Shown: positions 1 to 5,437 of the stretch, in pieces
Layout: every line of letters begins with the position of its first letter
Position numbering within the stretch: the first letter of the stretch is position 1
NCBI GenBank assembly: GCA_964385305.1
Contig: CAYLOP010000153.1
Location: 1-7,628 of the forward strand
Origin: CAYLOP01 sp964385305
GTDB taxonomy: Bacteria; Chloroflexota; Anaerolineae; Anaerolineales; E44-bin32
DNA: 7,628 bases
Direction of reading: 5' to 3'
The notes under the pieces: generated by a model
Databases searched by the model: none
The model's input: the letters and a program-made list of their open reading frames with translations, nothing else
What the model was told of the DNA's origin: nothing
Position numbers and translations under genes: made by a program

Positions 1-71
1 TTACTCAGGTGAGCCTACTTCTTCTTTCTCTCCTCGGCAATTATGTGACACATCCATAGATGCGTTGTATC
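1..71. other. Non-coding stretch upstream of the rpoB promoter
   Basis: I see no supported gene here. Short open stretches exist on both strands, but none has a credible start and ribosome site or resembles a known protein. A pyrimidine-only tract (about 18-35) follows a small CTCA/TGAG inverted repeat at 4-13. It could be the tail of a terminator for an upstream gene whose 5' half lies outside the window, but this is weak. No L7/L12 (rplL) C-terminus, the usual upstream neighbour of rpoB, is recognisable. Confidence 0.4.
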
Positions 72-100
72 TAGACAACCGCTTGTATTAATTGTACAAT
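72..100 (+). promoter_or_regulatory. Sigma-70-type promoter of rpoB
   Basis: A -35 hexamer TAGACA (72-77; one mismatch to TTGACA) and a -10 hexamer TACAAT (95-100; one mismatch to TATAAT) are separated by exactly 17 bp. The predicted transcription start is near 107, giving a leader of about 168 nt. The motif TTGTA occurs at 65, 83 and 92. The last copy is part of the 8-bp palindrome TTGTACAA (92-99) overlapping the -10. GTTGT/ACAAC (64-68/75-79) forms an inverted repeat across the -35. These could be operator-like, but short AT-rich palindromes are common. The promoter call is good; regulation through the repeats is speculative. Confidence 0.65.
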
Positions 101-106
101 AAGGAT

Positions 107-274
107 TCGTAGAGTAGTAAAAAAGGGGGCCGCTAGCGGGTGGCAACCACGCTTTGAGGATCAATTGAGACTTGCGGGAGCTGACTTATGAAGCGAGAGG
201 TTGGCTCGCGCATGGTTGATTCCATCAAGCGAACTTAGCAGCGTTCAAGGTCAATCTTTTAGAGGAGTTGCCGG
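107..274 (+). promoter_or_regulatory. Structured 5' leader of rpoB
   Basis: The predicted untranslated leader runs from the promoter to the rpoB ATG. It starts with an A6G5 run (119-129). Small inverted repeats follow: CCGCTAGCGG (130-139), GTGG-CAA-CCAC (140-150), GCGAG/CTCGC with a 7-nt loop (193-209) and ATGG/CCAT (212-225). The rpoB ribosome site AGAGGAG (261-267) lies 7 nt before the ATG. The GCGAG hairpin sits inside a possible leader-peptide ORF (188-238), so ribosome transit could influence folding. None of the stems is followed by a T-run, so a classical transcriptional attenuator is not evident. Confidence 0.4.
188..238 (+). CDS. Possible 16-residue leader peptide upstream of rpoB
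   Basis: An ATG at 188 opens a 16-codon frame (MKREVGSRMVDSIKRT) ending at TAG 236-238, which is 36 nt before the rpoB ATG. A GGGAG motif at 176-180 is 7 nt upstream of the ATG, as good a ribosome site as those of the neighbouring genes. The peptide is basic (three Arg, two Lys) with no membrane segment and no recognisable family. The ORF spans the GCGAG/CTCGC hairpin (193-209). A cis-acting leader peptide, whose translation affects rpoB expression or transcript stability, would fit the position. A chance ORF in a transcribed leader is also possible. No function can be assigned. Confidence 0.35.
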   Translation: MKREVGSRMVDSIKRT

Positions 275-3200
275 ATGGCATCGAATCTCGGTCTAAAGTG
301 GTATTCTCGTATTCCAGATGTATATTCTCTCCCGAGGCTCATTGAGGTGCAGCTCGACTCGTTTCGCAGTTTGCAGGAAACGGGGTTGGCTGAACTGTTC
401 GATGAGATCTCTCCTATCATCTCGTACAACGGCGGGATGAAGCTATTTTTCCCGGGCAACTCTCCGGAGAGCAAGGAGTTTGAACTTTCTTATTGGTTCG
501 AGGATCCCAAGCATAATATTGAGGAGTGCCTTGAACGCGATCTCACTTTCGCGGCGCCGCTTTATGTATCCGTTCTTCTCGCGGGAACGGATATCCCGGA
601 GCCGATCAAGCAGGATATCTTCCTCGGCGACTTCCCCATCATGACCGAGAAAGGCACCTTCATTATTAATGGCACAGAACGGGTTGTTGTATCCCAGTTG
701 ATCCGCTCACCCGGTGTCTATTTCGACGCGACGGAAGACCGAGCATCAGGTCGTCGCTTGGCGACGGCAAAGCTCATACCAGATCGCGGCGCATGGATGG
801 AATTTGAAACACGCAAGAGCGATTACCTCACGCTGAAATTCAACCGCAAGCGGACCGTTCCGGTCACGATCTTGCTCAGGGCGCTCGCGGCCGTGGATGA
901 TGGCTTGGGAGATTCTCCCATCAAGGAAGGTTCCGATGAGGAGCTCATCGAACTCTTCAAGGATGCGGACACCAATCCAGATCATCCCTATATCGAAACC
1001 ACCATTCGCCAGGAGCCTAGTTGGGAGATCAAGGACGGGCGTACGTTGGCTGAGGAAGCATTGATAGAATTCTACCGACGTATGAGGCCGGGAGATCCAC
1101 CGACATTGGACAATGCTCGCGAATATATGCACGACCAACTTTTCGAGCAGCGACGCTACGACCTCGAACGCGTTGGACGCTACAAACTCAACCAGAAGCT
1201 CTCCCTCCACGAGGTGATTTCTCTGGATCATCGACGCGTCACAACTTGGGACATCACCAAGCTGATAGAACGCCTCATCCTCATCAACAATTACGCTGCT
1301 GATCCAGATGACATTGACCACCTCGGCAACCGGCGTGTGAAGACCGTTGGTGAGCTCATCCAAGCCAAGCTCCGCGTCGGCCTGCGCAGGATGGAGCGTG
1401 TCATCCTGGAGCGTATGTCAATCCGCGATCAGGATCAGATCTCACCGGTCTCGCTGGTAAATATCCGACCTGTGGTCGCCTCCCTGCGAGAGTTCTTCGG
1501 TTCAAGCCAATTATCTCAATTCATGGATCAAACCAATCCACTGGCGGAATTGCGACACAAACGGACACTCTCTGCGCTAGGCCCAGGAGGCTTGAGACGA
1601 GAGCGCGCGGGCTTCGACGTGCGGGATGTCCATAACTCGCATTATGGGCGTATTTGTCCGATCGAGACACCGGAAGGGCCAAATATCGGTTTGATTGGTC
1701 GCCTGGCCTCCTATGCGAGGATCAACAATTTCGGGTTCATCGAAACACCTTATAGGAAAGTGATCAACGCGCTCGATCCCGACGATAAACAGATCATCGG
1801 GAGAAGGGTGCGTGGTGAGATCAAGACTCCGCGATCGGGGAGGGTGATCGCAGAGGACGGTGCGGAGATCACAGAGTCTCTGGCGAAGAAATTGGCCAAG
1901 CTCGATAGTCCGGTCAACATAATGCCATTCGTCTCCGACGATATCACGTACTTGACAGCGGACGACGAAGATCGTTATGTGATCGCACAAGCCAATGCGC
2001 CCTTGAATGAGAATAATGAATTCGTACGCCGACGAGCTTCCTGCCGCTACAACGGCGAATTCCAATTCTTTGCGCCCGGGCGGATCGATTTCATGGACGT
2101 CGCACCACGCCAGATCGTTGGTGTAAGTGCAGCGCTCATCCCATTCCTGGAGCACGATGATGCCAACCGTGCCCTGATGGGCTCGAACATGCAGACTCAA
2201 GCTGTACCACTGGTTCGGCCAGAGGTGCCTTTTGTCTCGACAGGGATGGAACGCTATGCAGCTCAAGACTCTGGACAGGTTGTCCTTGCTGAGGAAGCTG
2301 GTGAGGTGGAATCGGTAACCGGCAGCCAGATTATCGTGCGCAGCAATAAATCGAAGCGGAGCTACAAGCTCCGGAAGTACAATCGCTCCAATCAGAGCAC
2401 ATGCATCGACCAACGTCCGGCGGTTGTCAAGGGTCAGAGGGTTCGAAAAGGCGATGTGATCGCCGACTCCTCTTCAACGGAGGGCGGCGAGCTCGCGCTC
2501 GGGCAGAACGTGCTTTGCGCTTTCCTCTCGTGGGAAGGTGGAGACTTTGAGGACGCGATCCTGATCTCGGAACGCCTGGTTCGTGAGGATTACTACACCT
2601 CCGTTCACATTGAGAAGCACGAGGTCGAAGCACGCGATACCAAACTCGGACCTGAGGAGATAACATATGATATCCCCAATGTGGGCGATGACGCGCTGCG
2701 TGACCTGAACGAAGACGGCATTATTCGCGTGGGTGCTGAAGTTGGCCCGAACGACATCCTCGTTGGGAAAATCACACCGAAAGGTGAAAAAGAGCTAACG
2801 CCCGAGGAAAAGCTGTTACGGGCAATATTTGGCGAGAAAGCCCGCGAGGTGAAGGACACCTCACTCCGTATGCCTCACGGTGAGCGAGGAAAAGTTGTCG
2901 AGGTCAATATCTTTACCCGTGAAGAACACAGCGATTTGCCCGCAGGCGTGGAGAAGATGGTGCGCGTCTCTGTCGCACAGAAGCGAAAAGCAACTGAGGG
3001 CGACAAGATGGCGGGAAGGCACGGTAACAAGGGTGTGATCTCGAAGGTCGTCCCTGTGGCGGATATGCCTTTCCTGGAAGATGGAACACCCATAGATCTT
3101 ATTCTCAACCCCTTGGGCGTGCCCGGGCGAATGAACATTGGCCAGATCTTAGAAGCCCATTTAGGCTGGGCGGCGGACAAACTTGGCTTCCGTGCAGTCA

Positions 3201-4183
3201 CCCCCGCGTTTGATGGTGCCGACGAGAGGGAGATTGAGGCGGAACTATCACGAGCCTGGTTGATCGAGCATGCTTGGTCCAAGGTCGGCGAACACGCTTG
3301 GGAATGGATCAAAGATGCAGGGCACTATGAGGAAGAAGCGTTTGAGGATGATGAAGAAGTCCGACGCCTCTACTTAGAGGGTTGGTTGCCCGAAAGAGGG
3401 TATGATTCGGACCTGCTTATAACCGACCAGCGTTACGCTCGTCGTGCGACGTTACGGGAGTGGCTGCGCGACGAGGGGTATGACCCAGACAGCCTCTTGA
3501 TCTTTGAAGACACCGATGTGCCTGTCCGGAAGCGTGAGAGCTATGATGATGCGGCCATTGAATCATGCTTACGCATCTGGCTGGAAAATATGGGACGCAA
3601 GACAGGCAACATCAAATCGATGGATACCTTACGATCCGTAGCTGATGAGATCATGACTGAGACCGGTCAGCCCTTGCCGATCCTAGGAAAACAGATCCTG
3701 TATGACGGGAAAACGGGTGAGCCATTGGATCAACCCGTAACGGTTGGCAAAGTCCTGATGATGAAGCTGCATCACCTCGTCGAGGATAAAGTCCATGCCC
3801 GTTCAACCGGTCCTTATTCACTTGTGACACAGCAGCCCCTTGGCGGGAAGGCTCAGTTCGGCGGGCAGCGATTTGGCGAGATGGAGGTTTGGGCGCTAGA
3901 AGCGTACGGGGCGGCGCATACCTTGCAGGAAATGCTCACAGTCAAATCGGATGACGTCATGGGGCGGGTAAAAACCTACGAAGCGATTGTTAAGGGAGAA
4001 CCCGTTGAGGAGCCTGGTATTCCTGCATCCTTCCGTGTCTTAGTGAAGGAACTGCAGAGTCTAGGCTTAGCCGTCGAAGCGATCAGCGACGATGGTGAGG
4101 TTATCGCCTTTGGGAAAGATGAAGAGCACACCCGACCGCCGCGTTTAGGCCTGGGTTTGCTTGATATGGATCCGCGCCTTTAG
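275..4183 (+). CDS. rpoB: DNA-directed RNA polymerase subunit beta (RpoB)
   Basis: This is the beta subunit of RNA polymerase, forming the catalytic centre with beta'. At 1302 residues it is complete. ATG 275 is supported by AGAGGAG seven nt upstream and by a typical N-terminus. Visible landmarks in order: NGTERVVVSQ (132-141), the rifampicin region (409-440), CPIETPEGPN (461-470), FEDAIL (758-763, acidic pair E759/D760), the flap segment GKITPKGE (831-838), KMAGRHGNKG (911-920, equivalents of E. coli K1065 and K1073), GKAQFGGQRFGEMEVWALEA (1191-1210) and the C-terminal TVKSDD block that contacts beta'. The E. coli-type inserts SI1 and SI2 are absent. Instead, about 140 extra residues (roughly 990-1130) lie between PAFDG and the LYDGKTGEP segment. 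In the drug pocket, Asp418, His428 and Ser433 are standard, but the Arg529 equivalent is Thr431. No rpoC follows. Confidence 0.98.
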   Translation: MASNLGLKWYSRIPDVYSLPRLIEVQLDSFRSLQETGLAELFDEISPIISYNGGMKLFFPGNSPESKEFELSYWFEDPKHNIEECLERDLTFAAPLYVSVLLAGTDIPEPIKQDIFLGDFPIMTEKGTFIINGTERVVVSQLIRSPGVYFDATEDRASGRRLATAKLIPDRGAWMEFETRKSDYLTLKFNRKRTVPVTILLRALAAVDDGLGDSPIKEGSDEELIELFKDADTNPDHPYIETTIRQEPSWEIKDGRTLAEEALIEFYRRMRPGDPPTLDNAREYMHDQLFEQRRYDLERVGRYKLNQKLSLHEVISLDHRRVTTWDITKLIERLILINNYAADPDDIDHLGNRRVKTVGELIQAKLRVGLRRMERVILERMSIRDQDQISPVSLVNIRPVVASLREFFGSSQLSQFMDQTNPLAELRHKRTLSALGPGGLRRERAGFDVRDVHNSHYGRICPIETPEGPNIGLIGRLASYARINNFGFIETPYRKVINALDPDDKQIIGRRVRGEIKTPRSGRVIAEDGAEITESLAKKLAKLDSPVNIMPFVSDDITYLTADDEDRYVIAQANAPLNENNEFVRRRASCRYNGEFQFFAPGRIDFMDVAPRQIVGVSAALIPFLEHDDANRALMGSNMQTQAVPLVRPEVPFVSTGMERYAAQDSGQVVLAEEAGEVESVTGSQIIVRSNKSKRSYKLRKYNRSNQSTCIDQRPAVVKGQRVRKGDVIADSSSTEGGELALGQNVLCAFLSWEGGDFEDAILISERLVREDYYTSVHIEKHEVEARDTKLGPEEITYDIPNVGDDALRDLNEDGIIRVGAEVGPNDILVGKITPKGEKELTPEEKLLRAIFGEKAREVKDTSLRMPHGERGKVVEVNIFTREEHSDLPAGVEKMVRVSVAQKRKATEGDKMAGRHGNKGVISKVVPVADMPFLEDGTPIDLILNPLGVPGRMNIGQILEAHLGWAADKLGFRAVTPAFDGADEREIEAELSRAWLIEHAWSKVGEHAWEWIKDAGHYEEEAFEDDEEVRRLYLEGWLPERGYDSDLLITDQRYARRATLREWLRDEGYDPDSLLIFEDTDVPVRKRESYDDAAIESCLRIWLENMGRKTGNIKSMDTLRSVADEIMTETGQPLPILGKQILYDGKTGEPLDQPVTVGKVLMMKLHHLVEDKVHARSTGPYSLVTQQPLGGKAQFGGQRFGEMEVWALEAYGAAHTLQEMLTVKSDDVMGRVKTYEAIVKGEPVEEPGIPASFRVLVKELQSLGLAVEAISDDGEVIAFGKDEEHTRPPRLGLGLLDMDPRL
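3275..3604 (+). repeat. Four-copy degenerate protein repeat within an RpoB lineage-specific insert
   Basis: The insert (about residues 990-1130, nt 3242-3664) sits where Bacillus RpoB, as I recall it, has only a short linker before LYDGRTGE. Within it the motif W-(L/I)-x3-G recurs at W1011, W1037, W1063 and W1102. The first three are spaced exactly 26 residues apart and the fourth 39 further on. The two middle copies align well: RR-x2-L-x2-WL-x3-GYD-x-D with a following LLI (1030-1049 and 1056-1076). Copies 2-4 all have Leu three residues before the Trp. The DNA of the copies has diverged, so the duplications are old. The pattern suggests a small helical-repeat domain, acidic between repeats, projecting from the polymerase surface. 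Its function is unknown. Confidence 0.7.
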
Positions 4184-4231
4184 CCTGACAGACTGCTCCA
4201 TAGGCGCGAAAACGCTATTGTTCCTGTCGGG
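4184..4231 (+). terminator. Compound hairpin just after rpoB stop, possible terminator
   Basis: CCTGACAG (4184-4191), immediately after the TAG, pairs with CTGTCGGG (4224-4231) in an 8-bp stem with one G-U pair. Its loop holds a second hairpin, GCG/CGC (4204-4206/4213-4215), extendable by the flanking TA pairs. No clear T-run follows, so it is a poor intrinsic terminator. It may serve as a 3'-end stabiliser or a pause site between rpoB and the str unit. The position directly before a strong promoter supports a transcription-unit boundary. Confidence 0.35.
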
Positions 4232-4238
4232 GCATCTC

Positions 4239-4267
4239 TTGACGGTGCTATATCGTCATGATAGAAT
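4239..4267 (+). promoter_or_regulatory. Strong sigma-70-type promoter of the rpsL-rpsG-fusA-tuf unit
   Basis: TTGACG (4239-4244) and TAGAAT (4262-4267) are each one base off consensus and separated by exactly 17 bp. TG at 4259-4260 followed by one base gives a perfect extended -10 (TGnTAGAAT). Transcription would begin near 4274, leaving a leader of about 173 nt before the GTG start of rpsL. This is the best promoter match in the window and implies that the ribosomal genes are transcribed independently of rpoB. A second TAGAAT (4342-4347) has no matching -35. Confidence 0.75.
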
Positions 4268-4284
4268 TGACGCTTGTCACCTTT

Positions 4285-4339
4285 GGACGGGGAAGGGAGC
4301 GATTGTGATTTTTCAGTAGTATCACGATCCTACCCCTCC
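4285..4339 (+). promoter_or_regulatory. Long two-part hairpin in the rpsL leader
   Basis: GATTGTGAT (4301-4309) pairs with ATCACGATC (4321-4329) in a 9-bp stem with one G-U pair and an 11-nt loop. Beyond an internal loop, GGA-(C)-GGGG (4285-4292) pairs with CCCCTCC (4333-4339), with one bulged C. Together they make an imperfect helix of about 16 bp beginning roughly a dozen nt after the predicted transcript start. No T-run follows. The size suggests a genuine RNA structure, possibly a binding site or a stability element, but I cannot match it to a known ribosomal-protein leader family. Confidence 0.5.
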
Positions 4340-4364
4340 AATAGAATAGCTGGGTAGGTCAGGC

Positions 4365-4426
4365 GAGGCCATCGTGCACGTCCGATGGCCTCCCTTAGTG
4401 AAAAGCAGTCGAGGCAGGTGGCCTCG
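4365..4426 (+). promoter_or_regulatory. Tandem hairpins with alternative pairing before rpsL
   Basis: Hairpin A is a perfect 10-bp inverted repeat: GAGGCCATCG (4365-4374) with CGATGGCCTC (4383-4392) around an 8-nt loop, extendable at its base past a bulged C. Hairpin B is CGAGGC (4410-4415) with GCCTCG (4421-4426) around a 5-nt loop and ends 9 nt before the GGAGG ribosome site. The arms share sequence. GCCTC of A (4388-4392) can instead pair with GAGGC of B (4411-4415), and GAGGCC of A (4365-4370) with GGCCTC (4420-4425). This 1-2-3-4 arrangement permits mutually exclusive folds near the rpsL initiation region. Regulation is inferred. Confidence 0.5.
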
Positions 4427-4435
4427 TAGCGAATC

Positions 4436-4440
4436 GGAGG
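4436..4440 (+). promoter_or_regulatory. Shine-Dalgarno of rpsL that decides the GTG start
   Basis: GGAGG at 4436-4440 directly abuts an in-frame ATG at 4441, leaving no spacer, which is a non-functional distance for that codon. The same motif lies 6 nt before the in-frame GTG at 4447, an ideal distance. It therefore supports GTG 4447 as the start. Confidence 0.7.
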
Positions 4441-4446
4441 ATGAAG

Positions 4447-4875
4447 GTGCCAACTATTAATCAGCTTGTGCGCAAGCGTCGAAAGCCTAAGAAGTCGAAG
4501 ACAAAAGCGCCTGCGCTACAGTACATCTTCAACTCGTATAAGCAACGCCGGCTTCGGCAGCCCAAAGGCGCTCCACAGAAGCGCGGGGTATGCACCCAGG
4601 TACGCACGCAGACGCCCAAGAAACCGAACTCTGCATTGCGTAAGGTGGCGCGTGTACGTTTGACGAACGGTATTGAAGTTACCGCTTATATCCCTGGTGA
4701 GGGCCACTCCCTACAGGAGCACTCTGTTGTTCTCGTGCGGGGTGGTCGTGTTAAGGATTTACCCGGTGTACGTTACCATATCGTGCGTGGTACGCTAGAC
4801 ACGACAGGCGTGGAAGATCGCCGCAAGGGGCGTTCCAAGTACGGCGGTAAGAAACCTAAACAACAAGTACTTTAA
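4447..4875 (+). CDS. rpsL: 30S ribosomal protein S12
   Basis: S12 sits at the decoding centre of the 30S subunit and takes part in tRNA selection. I chose GTG 4447 over ATG 4441 because it yields the family-typical MPTINQLVRK N-terminus and leaves a 6-nt spacer after GGAGG. The protein is then 142 residues. Landmarks: PQKRGVCT (43-50), TPKKPNSALRK (56-66), LTNGIEVTAYIPG (72-84), GGRVKDLPGVRYH (99-111) and the basic tail RSKYGGKK. Lys58 and Lys103 correspond to E. coli Lys42 and Lys87, so the classic streptomycin-sensitive residues are present. Asp104 corresponds to Asp88, the residue methylthiolated in E. coli. An 18-residue stretch (25-42) before PQKRGV makes this the long, Gram-positive-like form. 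It is the first gene of the str unit. Confidence 0.96.
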   Translation: MPTINQLVRKRRKPKKSKTKAPALQYIFNSYKQRRLRQPKGAPQKRGVCTQVRTQTPKKPNSALRKVARVRLTNGIEVTAYIPGEGHSLQEHSVVLVRGGRVKDLPGVRYHIVRGTLDTTGVEDRRKGRSKYGGKKPKQQVL

Positions 4876-4881
4876 GTTATG

Positions 4882-4900
4882 GGTCGCCTCTACGGCGACC
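4882..4900 (+). promoter_or_regulatory. Perfect hairpin in the rpsL-rpsG intercistronic gap
   Basis: GGTCGCC (4882-4888) and GGCGACC (4894-4900) form a perfect 7-bp stem with a TCTAC loop, starting 6 nt after the rpsL stop. No T-run follows. In E. coli, S7 represses its own operon by binding the S12-S7 intercistronic RNA. A structure in the same place here could play a similar part, but it is much smaller and I cannot show homology. The rpsG ribosome site (GGAG, 4921-4924) lies outside the stem. Confidence 0.5.
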
Positions 4901-4931
4901 GATATCATGATTACGATGAGGGAGCAGGCAA

Positions 4932-5399
4932 ATGCGACGGAGTAAGCCTGAGAAAAGAGAGACTTCCGGGGACGTGCGTTACAACAACGTTCTTGTGCAA
5001 GGCATGATCAACCGCTTGATGAAAGCGGGTAAGAAAAGCGTGGCAAATGGCATTATGTACGACGCTTTAGACCTTGTTGCTGAACGCTCAAAAGACGATC
5101 CGATTGAGGTTTTTGAGCGAGCCATCAAGAATACATCCCCGATCCTCGAGGTGAAACCTCGGCGAGTGGGTGGTGCAACCTATCAGGTCCCTGTTGAAGT
5201 ACTCCCTGAGCGTCGTCTATCGCTTGCCATGCGCTGGCTGTTAGGCGCGGCTCGCTCCCGTCCCGGTAAAACCATGTCGGAGAAGCTTGCGGCTGAGTTC
5301 ATGGACGCTGCGAACAATGCGGGCGCAGCGATTAAGAGGCGTGAAGAAACGCATCGTATGGCGGAAGCCAACCGGGCTTTTGCGCACTATCGGTGGTAA
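4932..5399 (+). CDS. rpsG: 30S ribosomal protein S7
   Basis: S7 nucleates assembly of the 3' major (head) domain of 16S rRNA and lies near the tRNA exit site. At 155 residues it has the usual family length. ATG 4932 has GGAG (4921-4924) 7 nt upstream. Landmarks: the basic N-terminus MRRSKPEKRE, INRLMKAGKKSVA (26-38), PRRVGGATYQVPVEV (76-90), RWLLGAARSRPGKTMSEKLA (101-120) and the C-terminal block KRREETHRMAEANRAFAHYR (135-154). It is second in the str unit, 56 nt after rpsL and 38 nt before fusA. S7 is the autoregulator of this operon in E. coli; whether that holds here is unknown. Confidence 0.97.
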   Translation: MRRSKPEKRETSGDVRYNNVLVQGMINRLMKAGKKSVANGIMYDALDLVAERSKDDPIEVFERAIKNTSPILEVKPRRVGGATYQVPVEVLPERRLSLAMRWLLGAARSRPGKTMSEKLAAEFMDAANNAGAAIKRREETHRMAEANRAFAHYRW

Positions 5400-5400
5400 T

Positions 5401-5425
5401 GAGGAGGATCAGCGCCACTTGCTGA
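5401..5425 (+). promoter_or_regulatory. Distant Shine-Dalgarno with hairpin spacer before fusA
   Basis: A strong GAGGAGG (5401-5407) lies 30 nt before the fusA ATG, and only a weak GAG is close to that ATG. TCAGC (5409-5413) can pair with GCTGA (5421-5425) around a 7-nt loop. Folding this 17-nt hairpin would shorten the effective distance to about 13 nt. Alternatively the motif serves a four-codon TTG mini-ORF (5419-5430). An in-frame TGA at 5423-5425 rules out a longer fusA with an upstream start near the motif. Confidence 0.4.
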
Positions 5426-5437
5426 CGTAAGATTGAG

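Noticed and set aside
119..129. A6G5 run resembling a slippery frameshift sequence
   Set aside because: It is in untranslated leader with no reading frame across it, so programmed frameshifting does not apply.
15..185. Minus-strand frame ending in a Lys-rich tail (EERKKK then stop), which looks like a protein C-terminus
   Set aside because: The frame is closed by a stop within the rpoB leader, its translation matches nothing known, and it has no plausible start.
165..192. Possible second rpoB promoter, TTGAGA with TATGAA at 16-bp spacing
   Set aside because: The -10 matches only four of six positions, and it overlaps the leader-peptide ORF start. It is much weaker than the promoter at 72-100.
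1577..2413. A 278-codon antisense open frame within rpoB, and others such as 746-1363 on the minus strand
   Set aside because: They lie opposite a highly conserved gene, have no ribosome site or recognisable protein, and are explained by rpoB codon composition.
4342..4347. Second TAGAAT as a possible extra promoter in the rpsL leader
   Set aside because: No -35-like hexamer lies 16-18 bp upstream, and there is no TGn extension.
4374..4460. Short frames in the rpsL leader: GTG 4374-4460 and ATG 4385-4429
   Set aside because: The ATG frame has no ribosome site. The GTG frame has only a GAGG buried in hairpin A and overlaps rpsL out of frame. Neither is as well supported as the rpoB leader ORF.
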